NCBI GenBank assembly: GCA_963575745.1
Contig: CAUYUJ010011188.1
Span: forward strand, 1-24,328
DNA length: 24,328 nt
Source: Prorocentrum cordatum
Taxonomy: Eukaryota; Sar; Dinophyceae; Prorocentrales; Prorocentraceae
Direction: 5' to 3'
Both the position numbers and the translations under genes were made by a program. The number at the start of each line of letters is the position of its first letter. Position 1 is the stretch's first letter. The notes beneath the pieces were generated by a model that ran no database searches, was not told the DNA's origin, and saw only the letters and a list, made by a program, of their open reading frames with translations. Of the stretch, positions 16,249 through 24,328 are shown piece by piece.

Positions 16249-16335
16249 CGGGGGATTGTGGAGCCCCTCGGGGTTCCAGAGCGCGCGCGCGAGGCTTTCA
16301 TACTGAGTTCGCGCGTGCGTCTTTCCGTGGTGTGC

Positions 16336-17065
16336 GTACGCTGTGGCGTCCTCCTCTCCTTCCGCCTCCCCCTCCTCCTCTTCCTCCTCCTGGCACCTGT
16401 GCCACTCCTGTTTGCCCGAAGGGGCCAGGAGGAAAACAGGCGGGTAGCAGCCCGATCGTCACCCCTGCTCGCCCGTAGGGGCCAGGGGGAGAGAAAAATG
16501 CATCTCGTCGCCAGCTCCCTCCTTGCGGTGGCCCGGCACGTACACCGCGTGCGCCTGGGCGGGGGAGCGGGTCCCCTGCGGGGGGCTCATCGGTGGTCCC
16601 CGCACCCATCCCCCCCACGGCCAGGGTGCCCCGCCCTGGCGCGCGTGGGGGTGCGGAGTCGCCCGTGGGGAGTGGCGCCCCCTCGGGTGGCTTGGGGCGG
16701 CACGATGGTGTCGTTATCTGAGCCCTACGGGGCGGACGCAGCTCGGAAAACCGTGTGGTAGGTGGCGAGCTAGCTGGCCCTGCGAGCTGGAGGTGGAGTT
16801 AGGAGTTTTGCTGCTGTGGTGGGCTGAAGACCCCCGTGACGGCACAGTGGCATGTGGCTGCAGTTGCTTCTCTTCTTCTCCCTTCCTCCTCCTTGGCCCG
16901 TTTTGTGGAGGCCGCCTGGGGACCGTGCCTGGTGGGAGGCATGGGGCGGCACCCAACGCGGTGTCGTTTCGTGGAGAGCTCGCGTGCAGTCGGCGCCACC
17001 TGCTGCTTGCTTGCGCTCCTTTGCCCCTGGTTGCGAAGCACGTGCGTGCGCTTTCAGCATATTCC
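16336..17065. other. GC-rich region with short internal duplications, no recognised gene
   Basis: GCCCGWAGGGGCCAGGRGGA occurs at about 16414 and 16471, and GGGGCGGCACSA...GGTGTCGTT at about 16693 and 16943. Plus frames over 16258-16761 and from 16523 are open, with ARRGQEENR/ARRGQGERK doublets, but I recognise no domain. A short CTCC tract lies at 16352-16394. Confidence 0.35.
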
Positions 17066-17070
17066 AGCAT

Positions 17071-17270
17071 ATTCCTCTTCCTCCTCCTCCTCCTCCTCCT
17101 CCTCCTCCTCCGCCTCCTCCTCCCTCCTCCTCCTCCTCCTCCTCCTCCTCCTCCTCCTCCTCCTCCTCCTCCTCCGCCTCCTCCTCCTCCGCCTCCGCCT
17201 CCGCCTCCGCCTCCGCCTCCGCCTCCGCCTCCTCCTCCTCCTCCTCCTCCTCCTCCTCCTCCTCCTCCTT
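17071..17270 (+). repeat. TCC/GCC microsatellite
   Basis: TCC repeats with a GCCTCC block at about 17187-17230, the same structure as 4236-4500. It is followed by C runs and A runs (17280-17330) that pair with GTTTTTTGTTTTGGGGGGG at 17344-17364. Confidence 0.95.
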
Positions 17271-17410
17271 TTTGTTTCTCTCCCCCCTCCCCCCCAACAA
17301 AAAGCCCCCCCCCCAAAAAAAAAATGAAATGTTAACATGATTGTTGTTTTTTGTTTTGGGGGGGATCGGCGGCGAAAAAAAGGAATGCGACGTGACCTCA
17401 TCTGCCCTCC

Positions 17411-20005
17411 CCCTAGAAGGATTCCTATTGAACGCCCCCACAAGAAGGATTCATAGTGAAATCCTCGACAGAAGGATTCCTATCGAAACCCTCCACTGAA
17501 TGATTCCTACTGAAATCCTCCACGTGTGGATTCCTACTGAAGTCACCCGCAGAAGGATTGACATTGTTCATATTGACAACCTCCGCAAAAGGATTCCATG
17601 CGAAACCCTCCACCGAAGGATTCCTATTGAAATCTACCACCAAGGTTTTCCCCCATTGGCAGTGTATTGGCATTGGGTTGGGATCGCTTTGGCATTGGTG
17701 TGGCATTGCGTTGGCACTGCGTCCAACACCTCCCTTCGCAGAATGATGCCTGTTGAACCCCACAAGAAGGATTACATTTGAAGCATTCCACAAGAAGGTT
17801 TCACATTGAACTCCCTCACGGAAGGATTACATTCGAAACCATCCATAGAAGAATTCTCCTTGAACCCGACCACAAACGATTTCCCTCAATAGCATTGCAT
17901 TGGCATTGAATTGGGATCGCTTTGGCATTGGTGTGGCATTGCTTTGGTATTGCGTTGGCATTGCGCTGGCGAGTTTGAGTGGCTCCACCCACAGAAGGAT
18001 TCCTATGAAAACCTTCCACGAGAAGAGATCCTTTTGAAAGCCCCCACGTGAAGGATTCAAAGTGAACCCAGCCACAGAAAGATTCCAATCGAAACCCTCC
18101 ACGGGAGGATTCCTATCGAAGTCCTCCGAAGAAGGATTCGTAACCAAGTCATCCACATAAGGATTCCTAGCGAAATCTACTGGAAGACAGGAGTCCCGCC
18201 ATCGGCAAAGAAAGTACCCCCCGTTGCCATTGCATTGGCATTGGTTTGGCAATGGCTTGCCATCGCATTGGCATTGCGTTGGCATTGCGCTTGGCAGTGC
18301 GTTGCTAGCGCTTGCGTTTCGCAAGCATTGCGCTGGCGAGCCCTAATGGAACCCTCCACAGGAGGACTCCGATCGAAACCTTCTACAAGAAAGACTCCTA
18401 TTGAAACCCTCCACAAAAACGGTTCATACTGACACCCTCCGCAGAAGGATTCCATGCGAAACCCTCCACATAAGGATTCCTTTTGAAATCTACCACAAAA
18501 GATTTCCCCCATTGGCAGTGCATTGGCATTGGGTTGGGATCGCTTTGGCAAAGGTGTGGCATTGCGTTGGCACTGCGTTGGCATTGCGCTGGCATTGCGC
18601 TGGCGAGTTCCAACACCTCCCTTCGCAGAATGATGCCTGTTGAACCCCCACTAGAAGGATTCCAGTTGAAGCATTCCACAAGAAGGGTTCACATTGAACT
18701 CCCTCACGGAAGGATTCCATTCGAAACCCTCCATTGAAGAATTCTTCTTGAACCCGATCACAAACGATTTCCCCCATTGACATTGAATTGGCATTGAATT
18801 GGGATCGCGTTGGCATTGGTGTGGCATTGCTTTGGTATTGCGTTGGCATTGCGCTGGCGAGTTCTAGTGGCTCCCCCCACAGAAGGATTCCTATGAAAAC
18901 CTTCCACGAGAATGGATCCTCTTGAAAGCCCCCACATGAAGGATTCAAAGTGAAACCCCCCACATAAAGATTCCAATCGAAACCCTCCACGGGAGGATTC
19001 CTATCGAAATCCTCCGAAGAAGGAGTCGTAACCAAATCATCCACGTAAGGATTCCTAGTGAAATCTGCTGGAAAACAGGAATCCCGCCATCGGGATTGCA
19101 TTGGCATTGGTTTGGCATCGCATTGGCATTGCGTTGGCTTTGCGATGGCAGGGCGTTAGCAGTGCATTGGCATTGCGTTGACATTGAGCTGGCGAGTCCT
19201 ACTCAAACCCTCCACAATAACGATTCCTATTGAACACCCCCACAAAAAAAGATGCCTATTGAATCCCCCCCACAAGAAGGATTCAAATTGAAATCCTCAA
19301 CAGTAGGGTTCCATGCGAAGCCCTCCACACAAGGTTTCCGATTGAAATCCACCGAAGAAGGGTTCTTAGAGGGATTGCTATTGAAATCTACCACAAACAA
19401 TTCCCCCCATTGGCATTGCATTGGCATTGGTTTGGCATTGCGTTGGCACTGCTTCGGCATTGCGCTGGGGAGCGCGAATGGATCCCACCACAGAAGTATT
19501 CCTGACCTTCCACAAGAAGGGATCCTTTTGAAAGCCCCTCACATAAAAGATTCATACTGAAACCCCCCACGGAAAGACTCCAATCGAAACCCTCCTCAGG
19601 TAGGATTCCTTTTGGAATCTACCACAAAGGAAACCCCCCGTTGGCATTGCATTGGCATTGAGTTGGGATCGCCTTGGCATTGGTTTGGCATGGCGAAGGC
19701 AACGTTTTGGCATTGCGTTGGCATTGCGCTGGCGAGTCCCAATGGCTCCCTCCGCGGACGGAATCCTACTGAAACCCTCCACAAGAACGATTCCGATAGA
19801 ATCCTCCCACATGAAGGATTCCTAGTGAAACCCTCCACATGAGGATCCCTATCGAAACCCTACACAAGCATTGCTATTGAAATCCTCCGAAGACGGATTC
19901 GTAATGATATCATCCACAATGTGTTCTTATTGAAATCCACCGAACGAAACGATTCCCCCATTGGCATTGCATTGGCATTGGTGTTGGTTGGGAATAGATT
20001 TGTAT
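17411..20005 (+). repeat. Higher-order satellite of 27-bp and ~11-bp units, 2.6 kb
   Basis: Blocks of a 27-bp unit (GGATTCCTATTGAAACCC, then TCCACARAA; early starts at 17419, 17447, 17474, 17501, 17528, 17555) alternate with blocks of TTGGCATTGCG. Nine alternations are visible. Most unit blocks end GAAATCTACCACAAA, then TTTCCCCCATTGGC, and most spacer blocks end GCGCTGGCGAG. Segment 17560-18200 recurs at 18415-19090 with an offset of 856 bp that becomes 888 after a 32-bp insertion, at high identity by eye. Because 27 is a multiple of three, minus frames give a nine-residue FxRNPSVEG periodicity. I do not call these genes. Confidence 0.93.
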
Positions 20006-20039
20006 CGCATCAGCATGCATTGGCCTGGTGCAGGAAATT

Positions 20040-20055
20040 GAAAAAGAGAGACAAG

Positions 20056-20086
<31 letters not shown>

Positions 20087-20135
20087 AAAAAAAAAAAAAA
20101 AAAAAAAAAAGAGAGAGAGAGAGAACACTAGAGAA
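20040..20135 (+). repeat. GA-rich and poly-A tract
   Basis: GAGAGACAA units, a GA run (20068-20087), about 24 A residues (20088-20110), then another GA run. Confidence 0.9.
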
Positions 20136-20206
20136 CGACATAACGAGAAAATATTAGTATGAGGGGATCACGGCGAAAAGAAAAAATACAAAGAGCAATC
20201 AATAGC

Positions 20207-20808
20207 GAGAGAGCGTTTAACTCGATAATAATCGTATGAAAACGACGAGGGACTCCACAATCCCCCGGCCTCGAGAATCTGGAGGTGGGGGTTGGAGGGG
20301 TTCGAACCGGTAGTGACCCCCCTCTGGTTTTCTGGGGGAGAGGGGGATGGGTTCGAACCGGTAGCGACCCCCCCCCCGGCTTTCCGGAAGGGGGGGGGGT
20401 TCGAACCGGTAATGACCCTCTCCAGTTTTCTGGAGGGGGGAGGGGGGGGGGTTCGAACCAGTAGTGAACCCCCCCCCCCGGTTTTCTGGGAACGGGGGGG
20501 GGGGAGGGGTTCGAACCAGTAGTGACCTCCTCTGGTTTTCTGGGGGGGGGGGGGATGGGTTCGAACCGGTAGTGACCCCCCCCCCAAGTTTTCCGGAGGG
20601 GGGGGGGTTCGAAGCGGTAGTGACCGGTTTTCCAGAGGGGGGGGGTTAGGGGAGGGGGGGGTTTTGCCGGGGGGAAGGGGGGGTTCCAGCAAGGGGGGGG
20701 GGATTTTCGGGGGGGGGGATTTTCGGAGGGGGGGGGGGACGGCCCCGGGTTCTGGAGGAGGAGGGGGGGAATTTTCCACAGTAAAGCGGCGGTGGATCAC
20801 GCTCTCTC
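20207..20808 (+). mobile_element. Candidate non-autonomous DNA transposon, 0.6 kb, copy 2
   Basis: Ends are GAGAGAGCGT (20207-20216) and ACGCTCTCTC (20799-20808), a perfect 10-bp terminal inverted repeat. Subterminal segments (20246-20267 and 20789-20808) match those of copy 1 at 15047-16325 in reverse orientation. TTTTCATACG near the left end matches GCTTTCATACTG inside the right end of copy 1. Cargo is GGTTCGAACC array 3 plus G-rich sequence. No clear target-site duplication is visible (CAATAGC versus TAATGTGC is weak). No transposase frame. Confidence 0.65.
20292..20640 (+). repeat. GGTTCGAACC unit array 3, seven units
   Basis: TTCGAA at 20301, 20352, 20400, 20452, 20510, 20560 and 20608 gives spacings of 48-58 bp, mostly 48-52. 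The unit is the same as in array 2, and the palindrome is perfect in six units (GGTTCGAAGC in the last). It is followed by G-rich sequence, 20641-20770, with GGGGATTTTC motifs. Confidence 0.92.
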
Positions 20809-20829
20809 TAATGTGCTAACCACCGCGTG

Positions 20830-21079
20830 TGCTGTCCCCCTGCTCATGCTGTGACTGGTTGAAACTCAAAGGCTCCCAAGAGAGCTCTGGCGGAACTGTC
20901 TGGGCAACCAATGTCCGAACTCTGGCGCCCCAGGCATCCTCCTGATCCTGCTCCCAATACCGACCGCAACCTCCCGATCCACCGCTCCGTGCTGGGTCCT
21001 GAAACTGTTCTGGTCATCCACAGTCCTCCGAGTCCTCCACACAGGCATATGAGGAGAGCCAAAGCAGAAACGAATGCGC
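20830..21079. other. No recognised gene
   Basis: Non-repetitive. A minus frame 20844-21062 and overlapping frames on both strands are open. A terminal exon of the PPR gene could lie here, but no PPR motif is present. Confidence 0.35.
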
Positions 21080-21257
21080 TACAGTCGGGGCGTTGACCTA
21101 AGAAACCTTAAATAAGGAACGAAGCCCCTTTTTCCAAAGTTCAACTTCGATTTCCCGTCGAAAACACCAGGAAAACCTGAGGCAAGCTGTGAAACACTTA
21201 AGGAACACGGAGCCCCTCCCCAACGAAAAGGGTCCCTTCTTCAGCGACCCGACTGTA
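21080..21257. mobile_element. Tc1/mariner-like MITE, copy A (178 bp)
   Basis: Left end TACAGTCGGGGCGTTGA, right end TCAGCGACCCGACTGTA: terminal inverted repeats matching at 15 of 17 positions, with TA at each edge. TA followed by CAGT is the classic terminus of Tc1/mariner elements, which duplicate TA. No transposase is encoded. Copy B lies 331 bp downstream in the same orientation with about 80% identity by eye. Confidence 0.8.
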
Positions 21258-21410
21258 TTTCTTGCCACGGCGAGCTTCGGCCACGAAGAGCTTCGCCGAC
21301 ATGGACCTGAGGAGCAGTCCGGAAAGCACAGAGCCCCTCCTGAGCCCCTAACAAAGTGGTACTTCTTCGGCGGCTGGCCTGTGAAAAGGGGAAGAAAGAC
21401 TGCATAAGCA
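21258..21410. mobile_element. Spacer with a truncated third MITE copy
   Basis: GGAAAGCACAGAGCCCCTCC at 21331, then CTTCTTCGGCGG, parallels GGAACACGGAGCCCCTCCCC and CTTCTTCAGCGA in the 3' half of copies A and B. GACTGCA at 21398 may be a decayed right end. Confidence 0.5.
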
Positions 21411-21590
21411 TACAGTCGAGGCGTTGACCTAAGCAACCCTAAATAAGGAACGAGGACCCTATGTTCCATAAGTTGAACTTCGATTTCGTATCGAAAACAT
21501 AAGGAAAACCTGAGGCAAGCTGCGAAACAATTAAGGAACACGGAGCCCCTCCCCAACGAAAAGGGTTCCTTCTTCAGGGCCCCGACTGTA
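21411..21590. mobile_element. Tc1/mariner-like MITE, copy B (180 bp)
   Basis: Left end TACAGTCGAGGCGTTGACC, right end CCCGACTGTA with TA edges. The interior matches copy A, including AACTTCGATTTC, GAAAACCTGAGGCAAGCTG and GGAACACGGAGCCCCTCCCC. It lies about 105 bp beyond the end of the PPR coding exon, on its 3' side. Confidence 0.8.
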
Positions 21591-21695
21591 GACTTGTGGA
21601 ATTCCGAAAAGTTACGTTTGGTGGCCGGGGGCACCTGAAGACCGCACGGACGCCTTTGCCCTGACTTCGGGCTCGCGCGGCCCCTGGCTGTCTGC

Positions 21696-22948
21696 CGTAA
21701 TGACATCTGGCACAACGCGTGCGCACCGTGACTCGCACAGCAGACACGACGCCCACTGCCACTGCCCACCCTTCTCGCACGCGCTGAGAACAGCATTGCA
21801 GCTGATGGTGTTTGGCTGCACTCTCGCGTGCTGTAAGCCTCGGGACAGCGCCAGCGCCTGTTGCCACTTCCCGCTCTTCTCGCAAGCGCTGATAGCAGCG
21901 CTATAAACGATCACATTCGTCTGCACTCCCAAATACATCATCTCGCAAAGCAAAGATAACGCCTGCTGCCACTGCTTGCCCTTCTCGCAAGCACTGACTG
22001 CGGCACCATAGCTGGTCACGCTGGGTTCTAAGTTTGCCCGACATAAATCCACTGGCCTCCCCTGAGGGGCAGCTGTGCTGAGGAGCTCAGATCATGAATA
22101 AGCACCACGATTCCAGCGAAGCTTCCCAACCCGACGGCTCCCAGGCCACGAATGCCCGAGAGAGGGGGGGGGCTGCTGCGGCAGAGGGCGAAGCCATTTG
22201 GATCATCCAGCAGGATTAGAGACCGCTGCCACTGCGCCCCTTTCTCGCAAACGCTCATGGCGGCGCTGAAGCTGATGGTGTCTGGCCAGTTGTGCGCCTG
22301 CCGCAGCTCGCCGAGCAAGAACAGCGCCTGCTGCCATTGCGCTCCACCCCCGCACGCGCTAATTGCAGCATTGTAGGCGAAGGTGTCCGCTTTCGTCTCC
22401 GACCGACACAGTTCGCCGAATAATGCCAAAGCATGCTGCCAGTGCCCGCCTTTGTCGCAGGCGCTGATAGCAGCGCTGTAGGTGATGACGTCTGGCTCTA
22501 GAGCCGTTTGCAGCAGGCCTCCAAGCAAAGACAGGGCAACCTGCCATTGTCCGCCCTTTTCGCACGCACTAATCGCAGTGTTATACATCACTGTGTTTGC
22601 CGATAAGGTGGCATTGCCCAATTCACTGAGCAATAGCACTGCCTGCTGCCATTGGCCCCCTTTCTCGCAGGCGCTAATTGCAATACCATACACGATTATG
22701 TCAGGCTGTACAGCTTCTTGCCACAACTCGCTGAGAAGTTCAAGTGATCGGAGCCACTGACCGACCTTCCCACAAGCACCCATTGCAGCACTGTAGCTGA
22801 CGATGGTCGGCTCCAGCTTCGAATGCCACAGCTCCCTGAACATCACCAGTGCCTGCTGCCACCGCCTGCTCTTCCCGCACGCAGTGATGGCAGCATTGCT
22901 GCAGGCAATGCTCACCGTAGGTCGGGCATGTCCCCCTACAGGCGGATG
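21696..22948 (-). CDS. Pentatricopeptide repeat (PPR) protein, two exons visible, both ends open
   Basis: PPR proteins are helical-repeat proteins that bind RNA, mostly in mitochondria and plastids. Ten motifs of about 35 residues are seen, most with the core SAAISACEKGGQWQQAL followed by LLxEL and an xxPD/N end. Exon A (22948 to about 22205) has motifs 1-6 and the first half of 7. Exon B (about 22051 to 21696) has the rest of 7 and motifs 8-10. The frames differ, so an intron of about 150 bp is inferred. Exon A probably starts after TTCTTCCTCCAG (CAG at 22949-22951), giving residues HPPVGGHARPTV before motif 1. Exon B probably ends at PDVIT, where ACG|GCAGAC is a GC-type donor, since the frame then loses PPR character and stops at 21612. 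No start codon or targeting peptide is visible, so first and last exons are missing or outside my recognition. Confidence 0.85.
22052..22206 (-). other. Inferred intron inside PPR motif 7
   Basis: Motif 7 breaks off after QWQRSLILLDD, and its tail resumes as LCRANLEPS in another frame. The frame-A reading between them (PNGFALCRSSPPPLSG...) is unlike PPR and stops at 22028. TGGAT occurs at both edges (GCTGGATGATCC and AGTGGATTTATG), so the exact junction is ambiguous. CCAG at 22055-22052 is the only AG acceptor next to the resumed frame, while the donor is not GT. Confidence 0.7.
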
Positions 22949-23037
22949 CTGGAGGAAGAAGTAACAATTGGCAAAGAACTACTCAAGAATAGTCAGAACA
23001 CAAGAAAAACATCGAAAAACGTCCCCAGACCGTGCTG

Positions 23038-23057
23038 GGAGTATTCTTGAATACTCC
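23038..23057. other. 9-bp perfect hairpin
   Basis: GGAGTATTC, loop TT, GAATACTCC. It lies about 90 bp upstream of exon A of the PPR gene. No T run follows on either strand, so there is no terminator signature. The related sequence CTACTCAAGAATAG is at about 22979. Confidence 0.7.
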
Positions 23058-23059
23058 TC

Positions 23060-23290
23060 CTGTAGAGGCAGAAAAGACCAGAGTCGGATCGACAAGTCGG
23101 ATCGGAAGTCGACATGAACCGGATCGGCGGAAATCGGCAGCTGGGAAGAGTCGAATCGGCTGAAATCGGCAGGCTAGTGCGCATCCAATAGGACATCGGA
23201 ACCTAAAAGTCGGAATCCAAAGTCGAATCGAGTCGGAAACCAGAATCACATCGAAATCAAATCGAATTGGAGGAATCGAAACGAGCCTTG
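23060..23290 (+). repeat. Degenerate TCGGAATCG-rich tract
   Basis: More than a dozen AGTCGGA, GATCGG or AATCGG motifs at irregular 9-20 bp steps. Minus frames read as Arg/Ser/Ile-rich (PIRF/DPTL) and are repeat-driven. Confidence 0.75.
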
Positions 23291-23309
23291 TAGACGGGCA
23301 CGCCAACGG

Positions 23310-23655
23310 AAGACAACGAAGAAGAAGAAAAGAAGAATAAAAATAAGATGAAGAAACGAAGAAGAAGAAAAGGAGGGGGAGGGAGGGATGTGGAGAGGCG
23401 GGAGAGAGGGAGAGGCAGGAGAGGAGAATAAAGGGGGGGCGGAGGAATGAGGAATCGGAGGGGAGGGAAGGAGGAGGAGGGAGGAGGAGGAGGAAGAGGG
23501 GGAGGGGGAGGGAAGGGAGGGAGGGAAGGAGGAGGAGGGTGGTCAGGTAGGAAGAGATGGAGGGAGAGGAGAGGAGGAGGAGGAGGAGGGAGTAAAGGAG
23601 TAGGAGGAGGAGGGATGAGAGGAGGAGGAGGAAGGAACAGGAGCAGGAGTAAGAG
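23310..23655 (+). repeat. Purine-rich AGGAGG/GAAGAAG tract
   Basis: GAAGAAGAAAAG blocks, then GGGAGG and AGGAGG blocks, almost all purine on the plus strand, grading into the pentanucleotide satellite. Confidence 0.92.
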
Positions 23656-23656
23656 A

Positions 23657-24328
23657 GAGAGAAGAGAAGAGAAGAGAAGAGAAGAGAAGAGAAGAGAAGA
23701 GAAGAGAAGAGAAGAGAAGAGAAGAGAAGAGAAGAGAAGAGAAGAGAAGAGAAGAGAAGAGAAGAGAAGAGAAGAGAAGAGAAGAGAAGAGAAGAGAAGA
23801 TAAGAGAAGAGAAGAGAAGAGAAGAGAAGAGAAGAGAAGAGAAGAGAAGAGAAGAGAAGAGAAGAGAAGAGAAGAGAAGAGAAGAGAAGAGAAGAGAAGG
23901 GAAGAGAAGAGAAGAGAAGAGAAGAGAAGAGAAGAGAAGAGAAGAGAAGAGAAGAGAAGAGAAGAGAAGAGAAGAGAAGAGAAGAGAAGAGAAGAGAAGA
24001 GAAGAGAAGAGAAAAGAAGAGAAGAGAAGAGAAGAGAAGAGAAGAGAAGAGAAGAGAAGAGAAGAGAAGAGAAGAGAAGAGAAGAGAAGAAAAGAGAAGA
24101 GAAGAGAAGAGAAGAGCAGAGACGAGAAGAGACGAGAAGAGACGAGAAGAGACGAGAAGAGAAGAGAAAAGAAGAGAAGAGAAGAGAAGATAAGAGAAGA
24201 GGAGAGAAGAGAAGAGAAGAGAAGAGAAGAGAAGAGAAGAGAAGAGGAGCGAAGAGAAGAGAAGAGAAGAGAAGATATAAGAAGAGAATAGAAGAGAAGA
24301 GGAAGAGAAGAGAAGAGAAGAGAAGAGA
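23657..24328 (+). repeat. GAAGA pentanucleotide satellite (runs off the window)
   Basis: About 134 units of GAAGA/AGAGA with sparse substitutions. A variant block GACGAGAAGA recurs four times at 24121-24160. Drift is greater after 24170. A plus frame of repeated KREEKRREE is an artefact of the repeat. Confidence 0.97.

Larger units (their letters stand above)
15047..16325 (-). mobile_element. Candidate non-autonomous DNA transposon, 1.28 kb, copy 1
   Basis: The left end, GAAAGAGCGTGTTCCACCGC (15047), is the reverse complement of the right end of the element at 20207-20808 (18 of 20 bases). The segment at 16249-16270 (CGGGGGATTGTGGAG...) is the reverse complement of that element's 20246-20267 (21 of 22). 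The right end, GCGTCTTTC, roughly mirrors the left end. It is flanked by CGTGATGTGC (15037-15046) and CGTGGTGTGC (16326-16335), 9 of 10 identical, as expected for an 8-10 bp target-site duplication of hAT- or Mutator-like elements. It contains no transposase frame, only repeat arrays. Strand is given relative to copy 2. Confidence 0.7.

Noticed and set aside
17411-20005. Minus-strand proteins with NANAMPTQCQ or FxRNPSVEG repeats
   Set aside because: They mirror the 11-bp and 27-bp satellite units, and frames end at each block change.
20808-20818. A-box match (TAGCACATTAG on the minus strand) pairing with the GGTTCGAACC arrays
   Set aside because: The nearest B-box-like site is over 200 bp away, it overlaps the element boundary, and copy 1 lacks it.
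21098-21796. A 232-residue minus-strand protein with a duplicated TVGxLKKxPFSLGRGSVFL segment
   Set aside because: The duplication is exactly the two MITEs read through, and the frame differs from the PPR gene.
23447-23803. Plus-strand KREEKRREE coiled-coil protein
   Set aside because: Produced by the GAAGA and AGGAGG repeats.

Overview
This window looks like nuclear DNA of a dinoflagellate alga. The best evidence is a minus-strand pentatricopeptide-repeat (PPR) gene at about 21.7-22.95 kb. It has the ISACEKGGQWQQAL style of repeat that is very common in dinoflagellate genomes, at least one intron, and no bacterial operon features. The sequence is GC-rich, dominated by tandem repeats, and sparse in genes, which also fits a large dinoflagellate genome. 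Genus cannot be fixed from the sequence alone. I found no spliced-leader gene, rRNA, tRNA or CRISPR.

Layout. 0-6 kb: GC-rich DNA with no recognised gene, a ~100-bp tandem repeat (841-1345), long TCC microsatellites (1488-1827, 4236-4500), GGGTCCC and CCAAGAGGCCCC minisatellites, two TACGTGTTGTT-rich tracts, and short arrays of CCAA, 20-bp and 35-39-bp units. 6-11 kb: a purine tract, a 41-bp satellite (6540-7045), a 32-bp satellite built from two palindromes (7479-8332, resuming 8942-9100), a GTT/hairpin/CAA foldback (9262-9640), a ~110-bp repeat, an AT-rich island, and an AAC/GAC tract. 11-14 kb: an 82-bp satellite in two clusters, a 73-bp repeat, more TCC tracts, and a foldback element (13819-13984). 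14-17.3 kb: a broken PPR fragment (14208-14477), then a candidate DNA transposon (15047-16325) carrying arrays of a GGTTCGAACC unit around a GGGGACAGTGG minisatellite, then GC-rich sequence and another TCC/GCC tract. 17.4-20 kb: a higher-order satellite of 27-bp and ~11-bp units. 20-21.6 kb: a second, inverted copy of the transposon (20207-20808) and two Tc1/mariner-like MITEs (21080-21257, 21411-21590). 21.7-24.3 kb: the PPR gene, a TCGG-rich tract, and a purine-rich end closing in a >650-bp GAAGA satellite that runs off the window.

Genes do not work together here as a pathway. The one supported protein is a PPR protein, a family that binds organellar RNA. The rest is mainly repeat biology. 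The most notable item is the pair of oppositely oriented elements that share both ends. The larger has a 9-of-10 candidate target-site duplication, and their cargo is a repeated 10-bp palindrome matching the RNA polymerase III B-box consensus. Long open frames of poly-Ser, Pro, Leu, Glu, Gly, Arg, Asn or Thr are by-products of microsatellites and are not annotated as genes.
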